Assembly (NCBI GenBank): GCA_035555855.1
Contig: DATMGD010000012.1
Location: 1-64,000 of the forward strand
Direction of reading: 5' to 3'
Length of the DNA stretch: 64,000 bases
Origin: Palsa-892 sp035555855
GTDB taxonomy: Bacteria; Pseudomonadota; Alphaproteobacteria; Rhizobiales; Xanthobacteraceae
The notes beneath the pieces were generated by a model. That model saw only the letters and a list, made by a program, of their open reading frames with translations, was not told the origin of the DNA and did not search any database. This document shows positions 50,745-59,243 of this stretch, piece after piece. Position numbers and translations under genes: made by a program. Within the stretch, counting starts at the first letter, position 1. Every line of letters starts with the position of its first letter.

Positions 50745-51042
50745 GTCAGGCGCTTTCCCCAGGGGCCGCTGTTGGTGCGAGCCCTTCATTTCACGCAAAC
50801 GATAACGATGCGGGGTATGCGATACAAGAATTCGAAAAATTTCAAACTGGGCTTGCCGCTCGCCATTTATTGAATGATTCCAATGAGAAGCTGCACTGCG
50901 AAGAAGATCGATCTGTGCAGGCGAACGTTCCGATCAATATTATTTCTCATTGCCGCCGACGCGCTGGTGCAGCGGATTGCGGAGTCCTAGGCTTCACGTT
51001 GTCTAAGTTGCGAATGTCAGCACCAAAGAGAGGAATGACGCC
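50745..51042. promoter_or_regulatory. Divergent promoter region of the apr operon and CBS gene
   Basis: This 298-bp gap separates aprM (leftward) from the CBS-domain gene (rightward). No further gene is seen. It is relatively AT-rich around 50820-50890. A near-FixK site (TTGA-N6-CCAA at 50870) has one mismatch and is not called. Confidence 0.5.
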
Positions 51043-51486
51043 ATGAAAATCGGCGAGCTTCTCAAGAACCTGCGTCAGCGCCTCGTAACCTGCAGGCAGG
51101 ACGACACGCTGGAAGCCATCGCGAAAGCCCTGCACACCCACGCCATCGGCGCCATTCCCGTCTGCGAGACGGGCAACCGCATCGTGGGCATCGTATCCGA
51201 GCGAGATCTTGTGCGAGCACTCGCGACAACCGACTGGGCGGAACTCACTTATATACGTGTCCGCGACATTATGACCGCGCAGCCGAAGAGCTGCGACATC
51301 GACGACGACATTCATGATGCGGAACAGTTGATGCGGAAATTCAATTTCCGCCACGTGCCCGTGCTTGAGCGTGATCGGGTGGTCGGCATGCTGTCGATCC
51401 GCGACATGCAAGCGCTGCGTCTGCGAGAATCGGCGAACGAGATCAATCTCCTTCGTGATGCGGTTGTGGCAGCACGATACCGCTGA
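51043..51486 (+). CDS. CBS-domain pair protein
   Basis: This 147-residue protein is two tandem CBS domains (first about residues 8-65, with VCETGNRIVGIVSERDLVRAL; second about 75-135, with FRHVPVLERDRVVGMLSIRDM). Such stand-alone pairs bind adenine nucleotides such as AMP, ATP or related ligands and tune other proteins. Its position between the apr operon and the predicted sulfate exporter suggests that it could sense AMP or APS levels during sulfite oxidation; this is speculation from location. A good ribosome-binding site (GAGAGGAATGACGCC) precedes the ATG. Confidence 0.9.
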   Translation: MKIGELLKNLRQRLVTCRQDDTLEAIAKALHTHAIGAIPVCETGNRIVGIVSERDLVRALATTDWAELTYIRVRDIMTAQPKSCDIDDDIHDAEQLMRKFNFRHVPVLERDRVVGMLSIRDMQALRLRESANEINLLRDAVVAARYR

Positions 51487-51744
51487 TCTCGGCGACAGCT
51501 AGAAACAAGCAGAAATATGCAATCTGCTGCCTGTGCCTTCGCCACAGGCGGCCGTTGTCAGCCATGCTGAATGGGTAAATAATAATTTTCTAAAGCCCGC
51601 TGGCCCATCGCGGCCACGGACCAATCAGGAGAAACTTACTCAAGAGACAAATGAGATGCCGGTGCTCGGCTTTAGCCGCGCGTCTGCGACTTGCCGATCG
51701 CCACTTCAGATTTGCCAATCGCTTTTGCACAAAGGGGGCGGCAC
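51487..51744. promoter_or_regulatory. Intergenic region before the YeiH-type gene
   Basis: This 258-bp gap has a weak hairpin (GCCTGTG and CACAGGC arms) near 51530 that may end the CBS transcript, and direct repeats TTGCCGATCGC and TTGCCAATCGC near 51691 and 51713 that could be regulator sites. No gene is supported. Confidence 0.4.
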
Positions 51745-53184
51745 ATGAATGGCAAAGGTATAAGTGAAGACTGGTTATCTCTCATTCTCGGTTTGTTGAT
51801 TTTTTTCTTGTCGCTTGGCCTCGTGGCCAACGTCGATCTGCTCGGATGGGTCGTCAAAACCGATGTCTGGATGGACATCACGAAGGCCCTTTCTCCCGTA
51901 TCGAAAACATATGCCAATCTCGGCGGCGTGGGCGCACTGATCGCGACCTATGTCGGCTTGCTTGTACTGATGACGGTCGGCGCGGCGATGCTGCGGGCCG
52001 ATATCGGCCGCTTCATCGCCGGCTTCACCGCCGTTTTCTGGATCACGTATCTGTGCTGGATCGCCGGCAGCTACGCACATATGGCGGTGAACACCCCCGC
52101 CGATATGAAAAAGTTCGGCATCAACTGGTCGCTGCAACTAACGTCGGAAGGCGGCTTCGTCATCGCGCTGATCGTCGGCCTGATCATCGGCAATTTCTTG
52201 CCGGGTTTTGCACGATGGATGCATGAGGCGATCCGGCCCGAGCTCTACATCAAGATCGCGATCGTCATTCTCGGCGGATTTCTCGGCATCGTCTCCGCCG
52301 AAAAACTCAGTCTTGCGACTTCGCTGATGTTCCTCGGTCTTGCGTCGATCATCGTCGCCTACCTGATTTTCTGGGCGGTGGTTTATTACGTCGCTCGCGT
52401 CTGGTTCGGCTTCAGCCGCGAATGGGCGGCGCCTTTGGCATCCGGCATCTCGATTTGCGGCGTGTCGGCGGCCATCGCGACGGGAGCCGCCATTCGCGCA
52501 CGGCCGGTGGTGCCGGTGATGGTTTCATCGCTCGTCGTGATCTTCGCAGTCGTTGAACTGCTGATCCTGCCGTTCATCGCCGGCGAACTCCTCCATAATC
52601 AGCCGATGGTCGCAGGTGCGTGGATGGCACTCTCGGTCAAGACAGATGGTGCAGCGGTGGCGAGCGGCGGCATTACCGAAGCGCTGATCCTCTCCAAGGC
52701 CGCGGCTGAAGGCATCAAGTATCAGCCGGGCTGGATTCTCGGCACCTCCGCGACGGTCAAGGTGTTCATCGACATCTTCATCGGCGTCTGGGCCTTCGTA
52801 CTGGCCTGGGTCTGGACCAAGCATATCGACGTACACAAGGGCGAGAAGGTCAGGATCCGGGAGATCTGGGATCGCTTCCCGAAATTCGTCATCGGGTATG
52901 TCGTGACGTTCCTGATCATCCTGTTCATCGCGTTGACCGCTTCGGCGCCGACGGTGGCGAAGGTCAAGGCTGCGATGGGCGAAGCCAATACCTTCCGCGG
53001 CATCTTCTTCGTGCTCACCTTCTTCACCATCGGCGTGATGAGCAACTTCCGCAAACTCTGGGAGGAAGGCATCGGCCGGCTCGCCGCCGTCTACCTGCTC
53101 TGCCTGTTCGGATTCGTCATCTGGGTGGGATTACTGATTTCGTTCGTGTTCTTCGCCGGCGTGAAACCGCCGCTTGTCAGCTAA
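51745..53184 (+). CDS. YeiH-family predicted sulfate exporter
   Basis: This 479-residue membrane protein has about 11 hydrophobic segments and matches the YeiH/COG2855 family, members of which have been proposed to export sulfate produced during taurine or sulfonate breakdown. It is longer than the usual 340-350 residues, with an extra N-terminal helix region. The start ATG at 51745 follows AAGGGGG. Its location next to AprBA-Sat and a taurine-like importer fits a role in removing sulfate made by the pathway. A 52-residue membrane protein follows 12 bases later. Confidence 0.85.
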   Translation: MNGKGISEDWLSLILGLLIFFLSLGLVANVDLLGWVVKTDVWMDITKALSPVSKTYANLGGVGALIATYVGLLVLMTVGAAMLRADIGRFIAGFTAVFWITYLCWIAGSYAHMAVNTPADMKKFGINWSLQLTSEGGFVIALIVGLIIGNFLPGFARWMHEAIRPELYIKIAIVILGGFLGIVSAEKLSLATSLMFLGLASIIVAYLIFWAVVYYVARVWFGFSREWAAPLASGISICGVSAAIATGAAIRARPVVPVMVSSLVVIFAVVELLILPFIAGELLHNQPMVAGAWMALSVKTDGAAVASGGITEALILSKAAAEGIKYQPGWILGTSATVKVFIDIFIGVWAFVLAWVWTKHIDVHKGEKVRIREIWDRFPKFVIGYVVTFLIILFIALTASAPTVAKVKAAMGEANTFRGIFFVLTFFTIGVMSNFRKLWEEGIGRLAAVYLLCLFGFVIWVGLLISFVFFAGVKPPLVS

Positions 53185-53196
53185 CAGGAGGTTTTC

Positions 53197-53355
53197 ATGT
53201 CAAATCAACAGCCAAGGCTCGCCGACGAAATCAAGAAAATGCACGCGGAGCCGCTGCTACCGATCGAGAAGAAGCTGATCACGTGGAGTCTCACGCTCGG
53301 CATCGTTCTCCTGGTGGTGCTGGTCGTCATCAGCCGCATGTTTATTCACATCTGA
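53197..53355 (+). CDS. 52-residue single-span membrane protein
   Basis: This small protein has a hydrophilic amphipathic N-terminus (LADEIKKMHAEPLLPIEKKL) and one transmembrane helix (about residues 30-49, LTLGIVLLVVLVVISRMF). It has a perfect AACAGGAGG site and starts only 12 bases after the YeiH-type exporter stop, so it is probably translated from the same message. It may be a small accessory subunit of the exporter. I do not recognise a family. Confidence 0.78.
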   Translation: MSNQQPRLADEIKKMHAEPLLPIEKKLITWSLTLGIVLLVVLVVISRMFIHI

Positions 53356-53362
53356 AACAAAA

Positions 53363-53389
53363 GCGCCGGGGCATGATCCGCCCCGGCGC
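53363..53389. terminator. Bidirectional terminator hairpin
   Basis: Perfect 10-bp arms GCGCCGGGGC and GCCCCGGCGC enclose a 7-base loop. On the minus strand it is followed by TTTTGTTT, and on the plus strand by ATCTTT, so it can stop both the exporter message and the convergent GP88-like gene. Confidence 0.9.
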
Positions 53390-53393
53390 ATCT

Positions 53394-54239
53394 TTACAGC
53401 GGCGCGATCAGACAGCGGTCGCACGGGCCGCAGCGCCGGTTCTCCGCCTTGCCGTGAAAATCGACAGGACAGACGAAGCTCTTGTATTGCGGCGTCAGCC
53501 CTTCGAACCAGACCTGCCCGGCTTCGTTGCCGCCGCGCAGCCGATAATCGGGAAAGATCACCGAACCATCATCGAGGTCGGGCGGAACATCGCCATCCCG
53601 CGTCAGAAAACAAAGCCGGGTTTTTGGAAAGTCGGCATGCGTTACTCGCGCCCGGCGATAATTTTCGGAATCGCAAGAAAGATTGACCGTTAAGTTCGGA
53701 ATGCCATGCAGCGCGGCGACATACTCGAACGACCGCGTATAGATCCAGTGCCGCACGCTTGCGGATAACGCACAGACGCGCGCGATCCATTGCGCGTAAG
53801 CCAGCGAAAAAATATCGCCCGAGACATGCCAACGAAAACCGCCGGCGCAATGACGCGCAATATAATCCGCGAAGATCGCCGCCCATTCGTCCGAATGCCC
53901 GCCGGCGAGAATTTCCCGGATGGTGCGGGAATTATGAATGTAGAGTTCGTGCGTCTCGGGTGAATATTGCCGAATGCCGTGGACGTAACACGACTCGCGG
54001 CAGACGCCGGTCGAGCCCGGGCAATCGTCGATCTCGACGAGGCTGAAGGCATTCGGTTTCGGATCGTCGAGCGAGCCGTTCTGCGCGGTGATCTTGCCGT
54101 TGCCGTCGATCCACAGAAAAGCGGAAGGCCCTTCGATGCGCTCGCGGCAAAATGCCGTGGCGGGCGCTGTCGTTTCGCGCGGTTTGGCGCTCATGTTGGC
54201 GCTCATGGCCGCTTTCGGGGATGCTTCGAGCTTACTCAT
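53394..54239 (-). CDS. GP88-like Cys-rich protein
   Basis: This 281-residue protein resembles the phage gene-product-88 family. It has an N-terminal cysteine set in CPGSTGVCRESCYVHG, a middle HVSGDIF segment (FRWHVSGDIFSLAYAQWIARV, cited for WHVSGDIF) and a C-terminal cysteine set CGPCDRCLI near residues 273-278. Together these cysteines look like a site for metal or an iron-sulfur cluster. No membrane helix is seen. Such proteins are known mostly from mycobacteriophages and some bacteria, with unknown function. It lies alone between two terminator-like hairpins. Several methionines near the start leave the exact start open. Confidence 0.7.
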   Translation of the reverse strand: MSKLEASPKAAMSANMSAKPRETTAPATAFCRERIEGPSAFLWIDGNGKITAQNGSLDDPKPNAFSLVEIDDCPGSTGVCRESCYVHGIRQYSPETHELYIHNSRTIREILAGGHSDEWAAIFADYIARHCAGGFRWHVSGDIFSLAYAQWIARVCALSASVRHWIYTRSFEYVAALHGIPNLTVNLSCDSENYRRARVTHADFPKTRLCFLTRDGDVPPDLDDGSVIFPDYRLRGGNEAGQVWFEGLTPQYKSFVCPVDFHGKAENRRCGPCDRCLIAPL

Positions 54240-54256
54240 TTCCCGAGCATAGCCGG

Positions 54257-54287
54257 AATTGCGCGCGGTGTATTAACGCGCGCAATT
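54257..54287. repeat. 11-bp perfect inverted repeat at the end of the taurine-like operon
   Basis: AATTGCGCGCG and CGCGCGCAATT form a perfect stem around a 9-base loop and overlap the stop of the last ABC ATPase gene by two bases. No T-run follows on the minus strand, so it may mark an RNA 3' end after processing. Confidence 0.75.
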
Positions 54288-55140
54288 ACTGTTTTGAGAT
54301 ATTTTCTTCTTGTGCCGCATAGCCGGCCAGAAAATCAGCGGCCGCCTTGCTTCCTGCGGAGAACGCCTTCACCGCTTCAGCATGAAGCACTTCGAGCGCC
54401 TCTTGCTTGTACTTCAGATAGACCTGTGACGTGAAAATATCGGCCGTTCGCGGCCGCGGCAGGTCAATCTCGATGACATGTTTAATGTGACCCGGCCGAT
54501 TGCTCATGATCAATACGCGATCGGCGAGGAAAATGGCTTCATCAATCTCAGACGTAACGAACAAAACGGTTTGCTGCCGTTCTTCGTAAAGCCGCAGGAA
54601 ATACTCCTGCATCAGGTCCCGCGTCATCGCATCCAGGCCGCGAAATGGCTCGTCCAGCATCATGATTTTCGGATTGGCAATCATGGCTCGTGCAAGTTCT
54701 GCGCGGCGCTGCATGCCGCCCGATAACTGGCCCGGATATTTATCCTTGAACTCCGTGAGCCCGATCTTTTCCAGCAACCGCATCGCGTCGTTATGAATTT
54801 CAGCACGCGGACGCTTCCGCATGACGGTGGGCCCGTAGATAATGTTTTCGTAAGTCGTCATCCACTGAAACAGCGCCGATTCCTGGAAAACAACCAGACG
54901 ATCCGATCCCGGACCGCGAACCGGTTCGCCAAGCATTCGGACTTCGCCGGCGTCGACACCTTCATAACCGGCGAGCACATTCACAAGCGTGCTTTTTCCG
55001 CAGCCCGAAGGGCCGATCAGCACCGTGAGCCGCCCCTCCTCCAATGTAAACGAGCATTGATCGAGTACCGGCTCACGCACCGATCCCAAGTTGAAGCTTT
55101 TGCTGATCCTGTCGACGACAAGCAGATTGGAATTGGTCAT
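54286..55140 (-). CDS. ABC transporter ATP-binding protein, taurine/nitrate type (second ATPase)
   Basis: This 284-residue ATPase has Walker A GPSGCGKST, signature LSGGMQRRAEL, Walker B IMMLDEPFRGLD and the switch segment LFVTSEIDEA (serine replaces the usual histidine in ITHD). The substitution of S for the switch histidine could reduce ATPase activity, suggesting that this subunit is regulatory or is paired with the other ATPase, which retains FITHDLEEA. It is the last gene of the leftward operon and starts 1 base from the second permease gene. Confidence 0.9.
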   Translation of the reverse strand: MTNSNLLVVDRISKSFNLGSVREPVLDQCSFTLEEGRLTVLIGPSGCGKSTLVNVLAGYEGVDAGEVRMLGEPVRGPGSDRLVVFQESALFQWMTTYENIIYGPTVMRKRPRAEIHNDAMRLLEKIGLTEFKDKYPGQLSGGMQRRAELARAMIANPKIMMLDEPFRGLDAMTRDLMQEYFLRLYEERQQTVLFVTSEIDEAIFLADRVLIMSNRPGHIKHVIEIDLPRPRTADIFTSQVYLKYKQEALEVLHAEAVKAFSAGSKAAADFLAGYAAQEENISKQ

Positions 55141-55141
55141 C

Positions 55142-55930
55142 TTACTGCTGCCTCTGCCAGGGCGTCACTTTTTTGCCGACGAAGCGAATTAAAGCGCTCG
55201 AGAGATAACCGGCGATACCGATACTGATCATGCCGACAATGATTTGCGGGTAATTGCCGCCGACATACGAGGCCCATGTCAGATAACCGAGGCCCGATTT
55301 TCCCGCGATCATTTCCGCGGCAACGACGACTTCCCAGGTTATTCCCATACCGACGGCCATGCCGGTGAAAATGCTGGGCAAGGTGGATGGCAGAATGATC
55401 TTCCAGAAAATATCGCTCTTGCGGGAGCCGAACGATGCCGCCGCGCGCAACATGCGCTCGTCAATATTGCGCGCCCCGCCGAGCACGTTCAAAACCACGG
55501 TAAAGAAAGCACCTAGGAAAATCACGAAGGCGATGCTCAGCTCGGTCGTCGGCCAAAAAATAATCGCTGTCGGCACCCAGGCGAGAGGCGGGATCGGGCG
55601 CAGCACTTCAAGCGGCGAAAAAACAAAATTATAGAAATTCCTGTTCATCGCCATGGCGAGGCCGAGCGGAACGCCGATGATTTGAGCGGCGATAAATCCT
55701 TCGGCAACCCGCCAATAACTCGCGAGCCAGTCGTTCCAGAATTTGCCATTGCGAATGATCTTCTCAAGCGAGCTAATCACTTCGCTTGGCGCGGGCACGG
55801 CCGACAGGAACAGAATATGCAGCCGGCTGCCGGCCTCCCACAACACCAGCAGGCTGACGACCGAGATAACGCCGCGCACGACTGTTGCGCTGAAGATCGT
55901 TTTTCTGAATTTCATTGCGACTGCAGTCAT
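55142..55930 (-). CDS. ABC transporter permease, taurine/nitrate type (second permease)
   Basis: This permease of about 262 residues has six hydrophobic segments and the EAA loop in LRAAASFGSRKSDIFWKIILPSTLPSIFTGM, cited for the AAASFGSRKSDIFWKIILP element. It is paralogous to the permease encoded further upstream at 56799. I choose the ATG at 55930 (MTAVAMKF); a TTG at 55948 is less likely. It lies 14 bases after the first ATPase gene. Confidence 0.88.
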   Translation of the reverse strand: MTAVAMKFRKTIFSATVVRGVISVVSLLVLWEAGSRLHILFLSAVPAPSEVISSLEKIIRNGKFWNDWLASYWRVAEGFIAAQIIGVPLGLAMAMNRNFYNFVFSPLEVLRPIPPLAWVPTAIIFWPTTELSIAFVIFLGAFFTVVLNVLGGARNIDERMLRAAASFGSRKSDIFWKIILPSTLPSIFTGMAVGMGITWEVVVAAEMIAGKSGLGYLTWASYVGGNYPQIIVGMISIGIAGYLSSALIRFVGKKVTPWQRQQ

Positions 55931-55944
55931 TTTTGATTGCCCGT

Positions 55945-56799
55945 TCAAGCCAGTTCGCGTTCACCGGCTGCGAATGCCTTCGCCGCCTCTTCGCGAACAG
56001 CGGCGAATATTTCGCTCTTCAGTTCGAGATACCGCTTCGATGCCCGGACATGGAACGTCCGCGGCCGGGGAAGATCGACTTTCAGCGCGCATTTTATCCG
56101 GCCCGGCCGCGTGGTCATGACCAGAATATGATCGGCCAGAAACAACGCCTCTTCGAGATCGTGCGTAATGAAGAAGACCGTCTTGCGCACGCGGTCGAAA
56201 ACCTGGAGCAAAAACTCCTGAGCGACGCCCTTGGTCAGCGCGTCCATGGCGCGAAACGGCTCGTCTAGCAGCAGCACTTTCGGGCTGTTGATCAAGGCAC
56301 GCGCGATTTCGACACGCCGCCGCATGCCCGAGGACAGCTCGTTCGGATAGCGATTAGCGATATCGGGCAAGCCAAGCTCCGCGAGCAACCTATGCGCCGC
56401 TTCTTCCGCTTCGCGCTTTGTCGCCGTTCCCTGCACGATCGGGCCGAACGCGACGTTGTCCAAAATGGTGCTCCAGGGAAACAGCGCGCCATTCTGAAAC
56501 ACCACGATGCGTTCCGAACCCGGCGGGGCCGTATAGGTCGGCGTGCAAATTGCCTTGCCGTCGAGCAGGATTTCACCGTGGGTAATGTTATGGAAGCCGG
56601 CGATGGCGTTCAGCAGCGTAGTCTTGCCGCAGCCGGAAGGACCGACAATCACGCAGAATTCGCCCGGCGCGATGTCGATTGAGCAATTGTCGACAGCCAG
56701 GACGTTGACGCCCTCTGGATCATAGATCTTGCTGACATTGCGAATGCTGATAGCGCCTTCCGGCGCGGGAGCAGATGACTGGCTGGGGTTGTTGCTCAT
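55945..56799 (-). CDS. ABC transporter ATP-binding protein, taurine/nitrate type (first ATPase)
   Basis: This 284-residue ATPase has Walker A GPSGCGKTT, signature LSSGMRRRVEIA, Walker B LLLDEPFRAMDA and switch FITHDLEEALFLAD. Note that the signature has LSSGM in place of LSGGM. The start at 56799 (MSNNPSQS) overlaps the stop of the first permease gene by one base (TGATG). Confidence 0.9.
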   Translation of the reverse strand: MSNNPSQSSAPAPEGAISIRNVSKIYDPEGVNVLAVDNCSIDIAPGEFCVIVGPSGCGKTTLLNAIAGFHNITHGEILLDGKAICTPTYTAPPGSERIVVFQNGALFPWSTILDNVAFGPIVQGTATKREAEEAAHRLLAELGLPDIANRYPNELSSGMRRRVEIARALINSPKVLLLDEPFRAMDALTKGVAQEFLLQVFDRVRKTVFFITHDLEEALFLADHILVMTTRPGRIKCALKVDLPRPRTFHVRASKRYLELKSEIFAAVREEAAKAFAAGERELA

Positions 56800-57704
56800 C
56801 AGACCGAACCCCGCTCGGTCCACTGCATCAGAATATTTCCGACAATCCGAATGGCCGCGCTGAAAAAGTAGCCAATGACCCCAAGCGTCACCATCGCAAT
56901 GATGATGACCTGGAATTGGCTGAGTACATAAGAATCCCAGATCAAAAATCCGAGGCCGTATTCGCCTGACAGCATTTCGGCCGCCACAAGCGAAAACCAT
57001 CCGACGCCGACGCCGATCTGAAGACCTGTGAAGATAAACGGCAACGCGCCGGGAAGGACGACCCGGAAGAAAATGTGCCGGGGCTTCGCGCCGAGGCAAC
57101 GCGCGGCGCGGAAATAGACTTCGTCGATCGATTCCACGCCGAGCATCGTATTCAAAACGGTGGCGTAGAAAGCCGCAAGAAACGTGAGGAAGATGATCGG
57201 AGCCTCGCGGCTCGCAATCCCCGAGAACATCAGAATCGCAATCGGCACCCACGCCAGGACCGGAATCGGCCGGACGATTTCAAGAATGGGAAACGTGTAA
57301 TCGCGAAACGTCTTTCGCCAGCCCATGAACAGACCGAGAGGAACGCCGAGAATTGTCGCCCAGAAGAATGCCTGTGTGACACGCCACACGCTCCAGAAAA
57401 TGTGCATGTAATAATCGGGCGTGTAGATGGAGATCCCGTAAGTCGGCGTGCGCGACGTAAATTCCTTCCACACCGCGACCGGCCCGGGGAGCTTGTTGAA
57501 GCGCGGGAGCGCCAGCAACTCGGTGAGCACGTACCACAGCAAAACCATGCTGATGATACCAAGCAGCCCGACATAGGTGCCGGGCTGCGTTAATGCTTGG
57601 CGAAGCCGAAACGCAAGCATCGAGAACGCACCGACTTTACTCTCGGCTTTGCGTTCTCGATCTTCCGTCTGCGGGCGTTGGCTCCTGCTGATCGAAACAG
57701 CCAT
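56799..57704 (-). CDS. ABC transporter permease, taurine/nitrate type (first permease)
   Basis: This 301-residue inner-membrane permease has a hydrophilic N-terminus of about 35 residues, then about six hydrophobic segments, and the EAA loop VYFRAARCLGAKPRHIFFRVVLPGALPFIFTG, cited for the AARCLGAKPRHIFFRVVLPG element. It belongs to the SsuC/TauC-type family. It lies 82 bases downstream of the binding-protein gene. Confidence 0.9.
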   Translation of the reverse strand: MAVSISRSQRPQTEDRERKAESKVGAFSMLAFRLRQALTQPGTYVGLLGIISMVLLWYVLTELLALPRFNKLPGPVAVWKEFTSRTPTYGISIYTPDYYMHIFWSVWRVTQAFFWATILGVPLGLFMGWRKTFRDYTFPILEIVRPIPVLAWVPIAILMFSGIASREAPIIFLTFLAAFYATVLNTMLGVESIDEVYFRAARCLGAKPRHIFFRVVLPGALPFIFTGLQIGVGVGWFSLVAAEMLSGEYGLGFLIWDSYVLSQFQVIIIAMVTLGVIGYFFSAAIRIVGNILMQWTERGSV

Positions 57705-57786
57705 AGGGAAACAGCCTTAATTTTGCAGAATCGACTGCAGGTCTTCGTGGATCAAGTCTTTCGCGGATGAATCAGCGGCCGGCGCG

Positions 57787-58887
57787 TTATTTCGGCGCCT
57801 TCGACACATCCAGCGGCTTGATCACGCCGAGCGGCACGGCCTGGCCTTTCTCCTTGGCGATCGCGACGGCAATCGAGTCGTCAATCGCGCCAGCAGGCGC
57901 CTTGTCGACGTTGATCACCTTCACCTTGTGCAAGAAGGTGTAAATCGTATCGAGGTGCGCGCGTTCGCGCGCATCGAAAACGAACGGCTTCTCGTCACGC
58001 AGCGGACTTCCGCCGCGATCCTGCGGCACCGCACCGAACAGCGAGAACCAGGCCATGCGGGTCGTGATGCCTTCGGTCTGGCTGCGCACCATGTCCGCGA
58101 CCTTTTCCCAATTGTTCGGGTCAAGCAGATAGAGCTGCGCTTCCAGTTCGGTTTCCAGCCACGCCTTGGCGATCTCGGGCTGTTTCTTGATGAAGTCTTC
58201 GCGCATGGCGATAAAACCGCCATCGGGCATATTGTAATTGTGCCCGGTGATAACCTCGCGCGCGATGCCTTCACCGACGAAGTCGCCGATGCGGGATACC
58301 GAAGGCTCCCACAACGCCGCAGCATCGATGCGCTTGGCGCGGAAGTTGGTCGCGATCACTTCGATCGACTGATTGAGGACTTCCTTCGGCTTGATGCCGC
58401 TGATTTCGATCAGCTGGCGAAGGAAGCGATCGGCGCAGCTGCCGCGCGGCGTCGCGAGAACCTTGCCGTCCAGCCACTTCACCGCTTCATCCGGCGACTT
58501 GAACTGCGGCGCATCGGCACGCACCATAATGACGTTGCAGCGCTGACCGGCGGAAAGCCCGGTGCTGGCGACCAGCTTGACGGCGGCCTGCTCCGTTTTG
58601 GTGGTCGAAACCACCGCAGGCATATCGCCCAGATAACCGATCTGCTGTTTGTCGGCGAGCATGGCGTTGACGATGATGGCGCCTTGCAGAGCTGCCTCAA
58701 ATGTCACGGTGCTGCCGGCGGGAAGATGTTTCTTCCAAAGCTCCAGTCCGCGGATAACCACGGCCGAGTATGAAATGGTGTCGTAGGGCTGATAGCCGAC
58801 CGTCAGATGAGCAGGCTCAGCTGCGCTGGCGAATTGCGACGAAAATAAAATCAGACATGCCGAGAATATATTCCGAAGCGTACGCAT
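57787..58887 (-). CDS. ABC transporter substrate-binding protein, taurine/sulfonate-like
   Basis: This 366-residue periplasmic protein has a signal peptide (MRTLRNIFSACLILFSSQFASA, about 22 residues, cited by position 1-22 and its end FASA) and a mature region starting with AHLTVGYQPYDTISY. The lobe patterns GYLGDMPAV and LPRGSCADRFLRQ-like ATPRGSCADRFL resemble sulfonate, taurine or nitrate binding proteins. It starts the operon of one binding protein, two permeases and two ATPases. The ligand is inferred from the neighbouring APS pathway and exporter genes to be a sulfonate, but a nitrogen or other organic ligand cannot be excluded. Confidence 0.87.
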   Translation of the reverse strand: MRTLRNIFSACLILFSSQFASAAEPAHLTVGYQPYDTISYSAVVIRGLELWKKHLPAGSTVTFEAALQGAIIVNAMLADKQQIGYLGDMPAVVSTTKTEQAAVKLVASTGLSAGQRCNVIMVRADAPQFKSPDEAVKWLDGKVLATPRGSCADRFLRQLIEISGIKPKEVLNQSIEVIATNFRAKRIDAAALWEPSVSRIGDFVGEGIAREVITGHNYNMPDGGFIAMREDFIKKQPEIAKAWLETELEAQLYLLDPNNWEKVADMVRSQTEGITTRMAWFSLFGAVPQDRGGSPLRDEKPFVFDARERAHLDTIYTFLHKVKVINVDKAPAGAIDDSIAVAIAKEKGQAVPLGVIKPLDVSKAPK

Positions 58888-59243
58888 GAGGCCTCCCTGC
58901 CCGTCATTGTTTTTCTCTATGGATTAAGCACCTGCCTTTCAAAACCCACTATTAGATACTGCCAATTTAATTTATGGCTTGAACTATTTCGATCATGCAA
59001 AGGTCAATCATTACAAGCCACACGCATGACGCGCACGGTATCCGGATGTTGCGACAGCGTGAGGTTTTCACGGGCAAAAATACAGCGCACCCGATCCAAC
59101 TTCCGATCCGGCACCAGGTCAAAGCGGGTTGAAAACAGTAAGGATTTTATTCTTGTGACGCCGCGCAAAGCGCGAGGGCGTCGATTATTCCAGCGAAAGA
59201 GCGATTTGCAACTGGTGCCGCCGAAGTTGCGGGCACCCTGCCC
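58888..59243. promoter_or_regulatory. Promoter region of the taurine-like operon, no gene seen
   Basis: This 356-bp gap lies between the binding-protein gene and the end of the regulator gene. Frames across it are open only by chance and read as Arg/Ser-rich sequence. It should contain the operon promoter; no confident box was found. Confidence 0.5.

Noticed and set aside
50870..50883. TTGA-N6-CCAA near-match to a FixK box upstream of aprM
   Set aside because: One mismatch in a conserved position, and no other sign of low-oxygen control for the apr operon.
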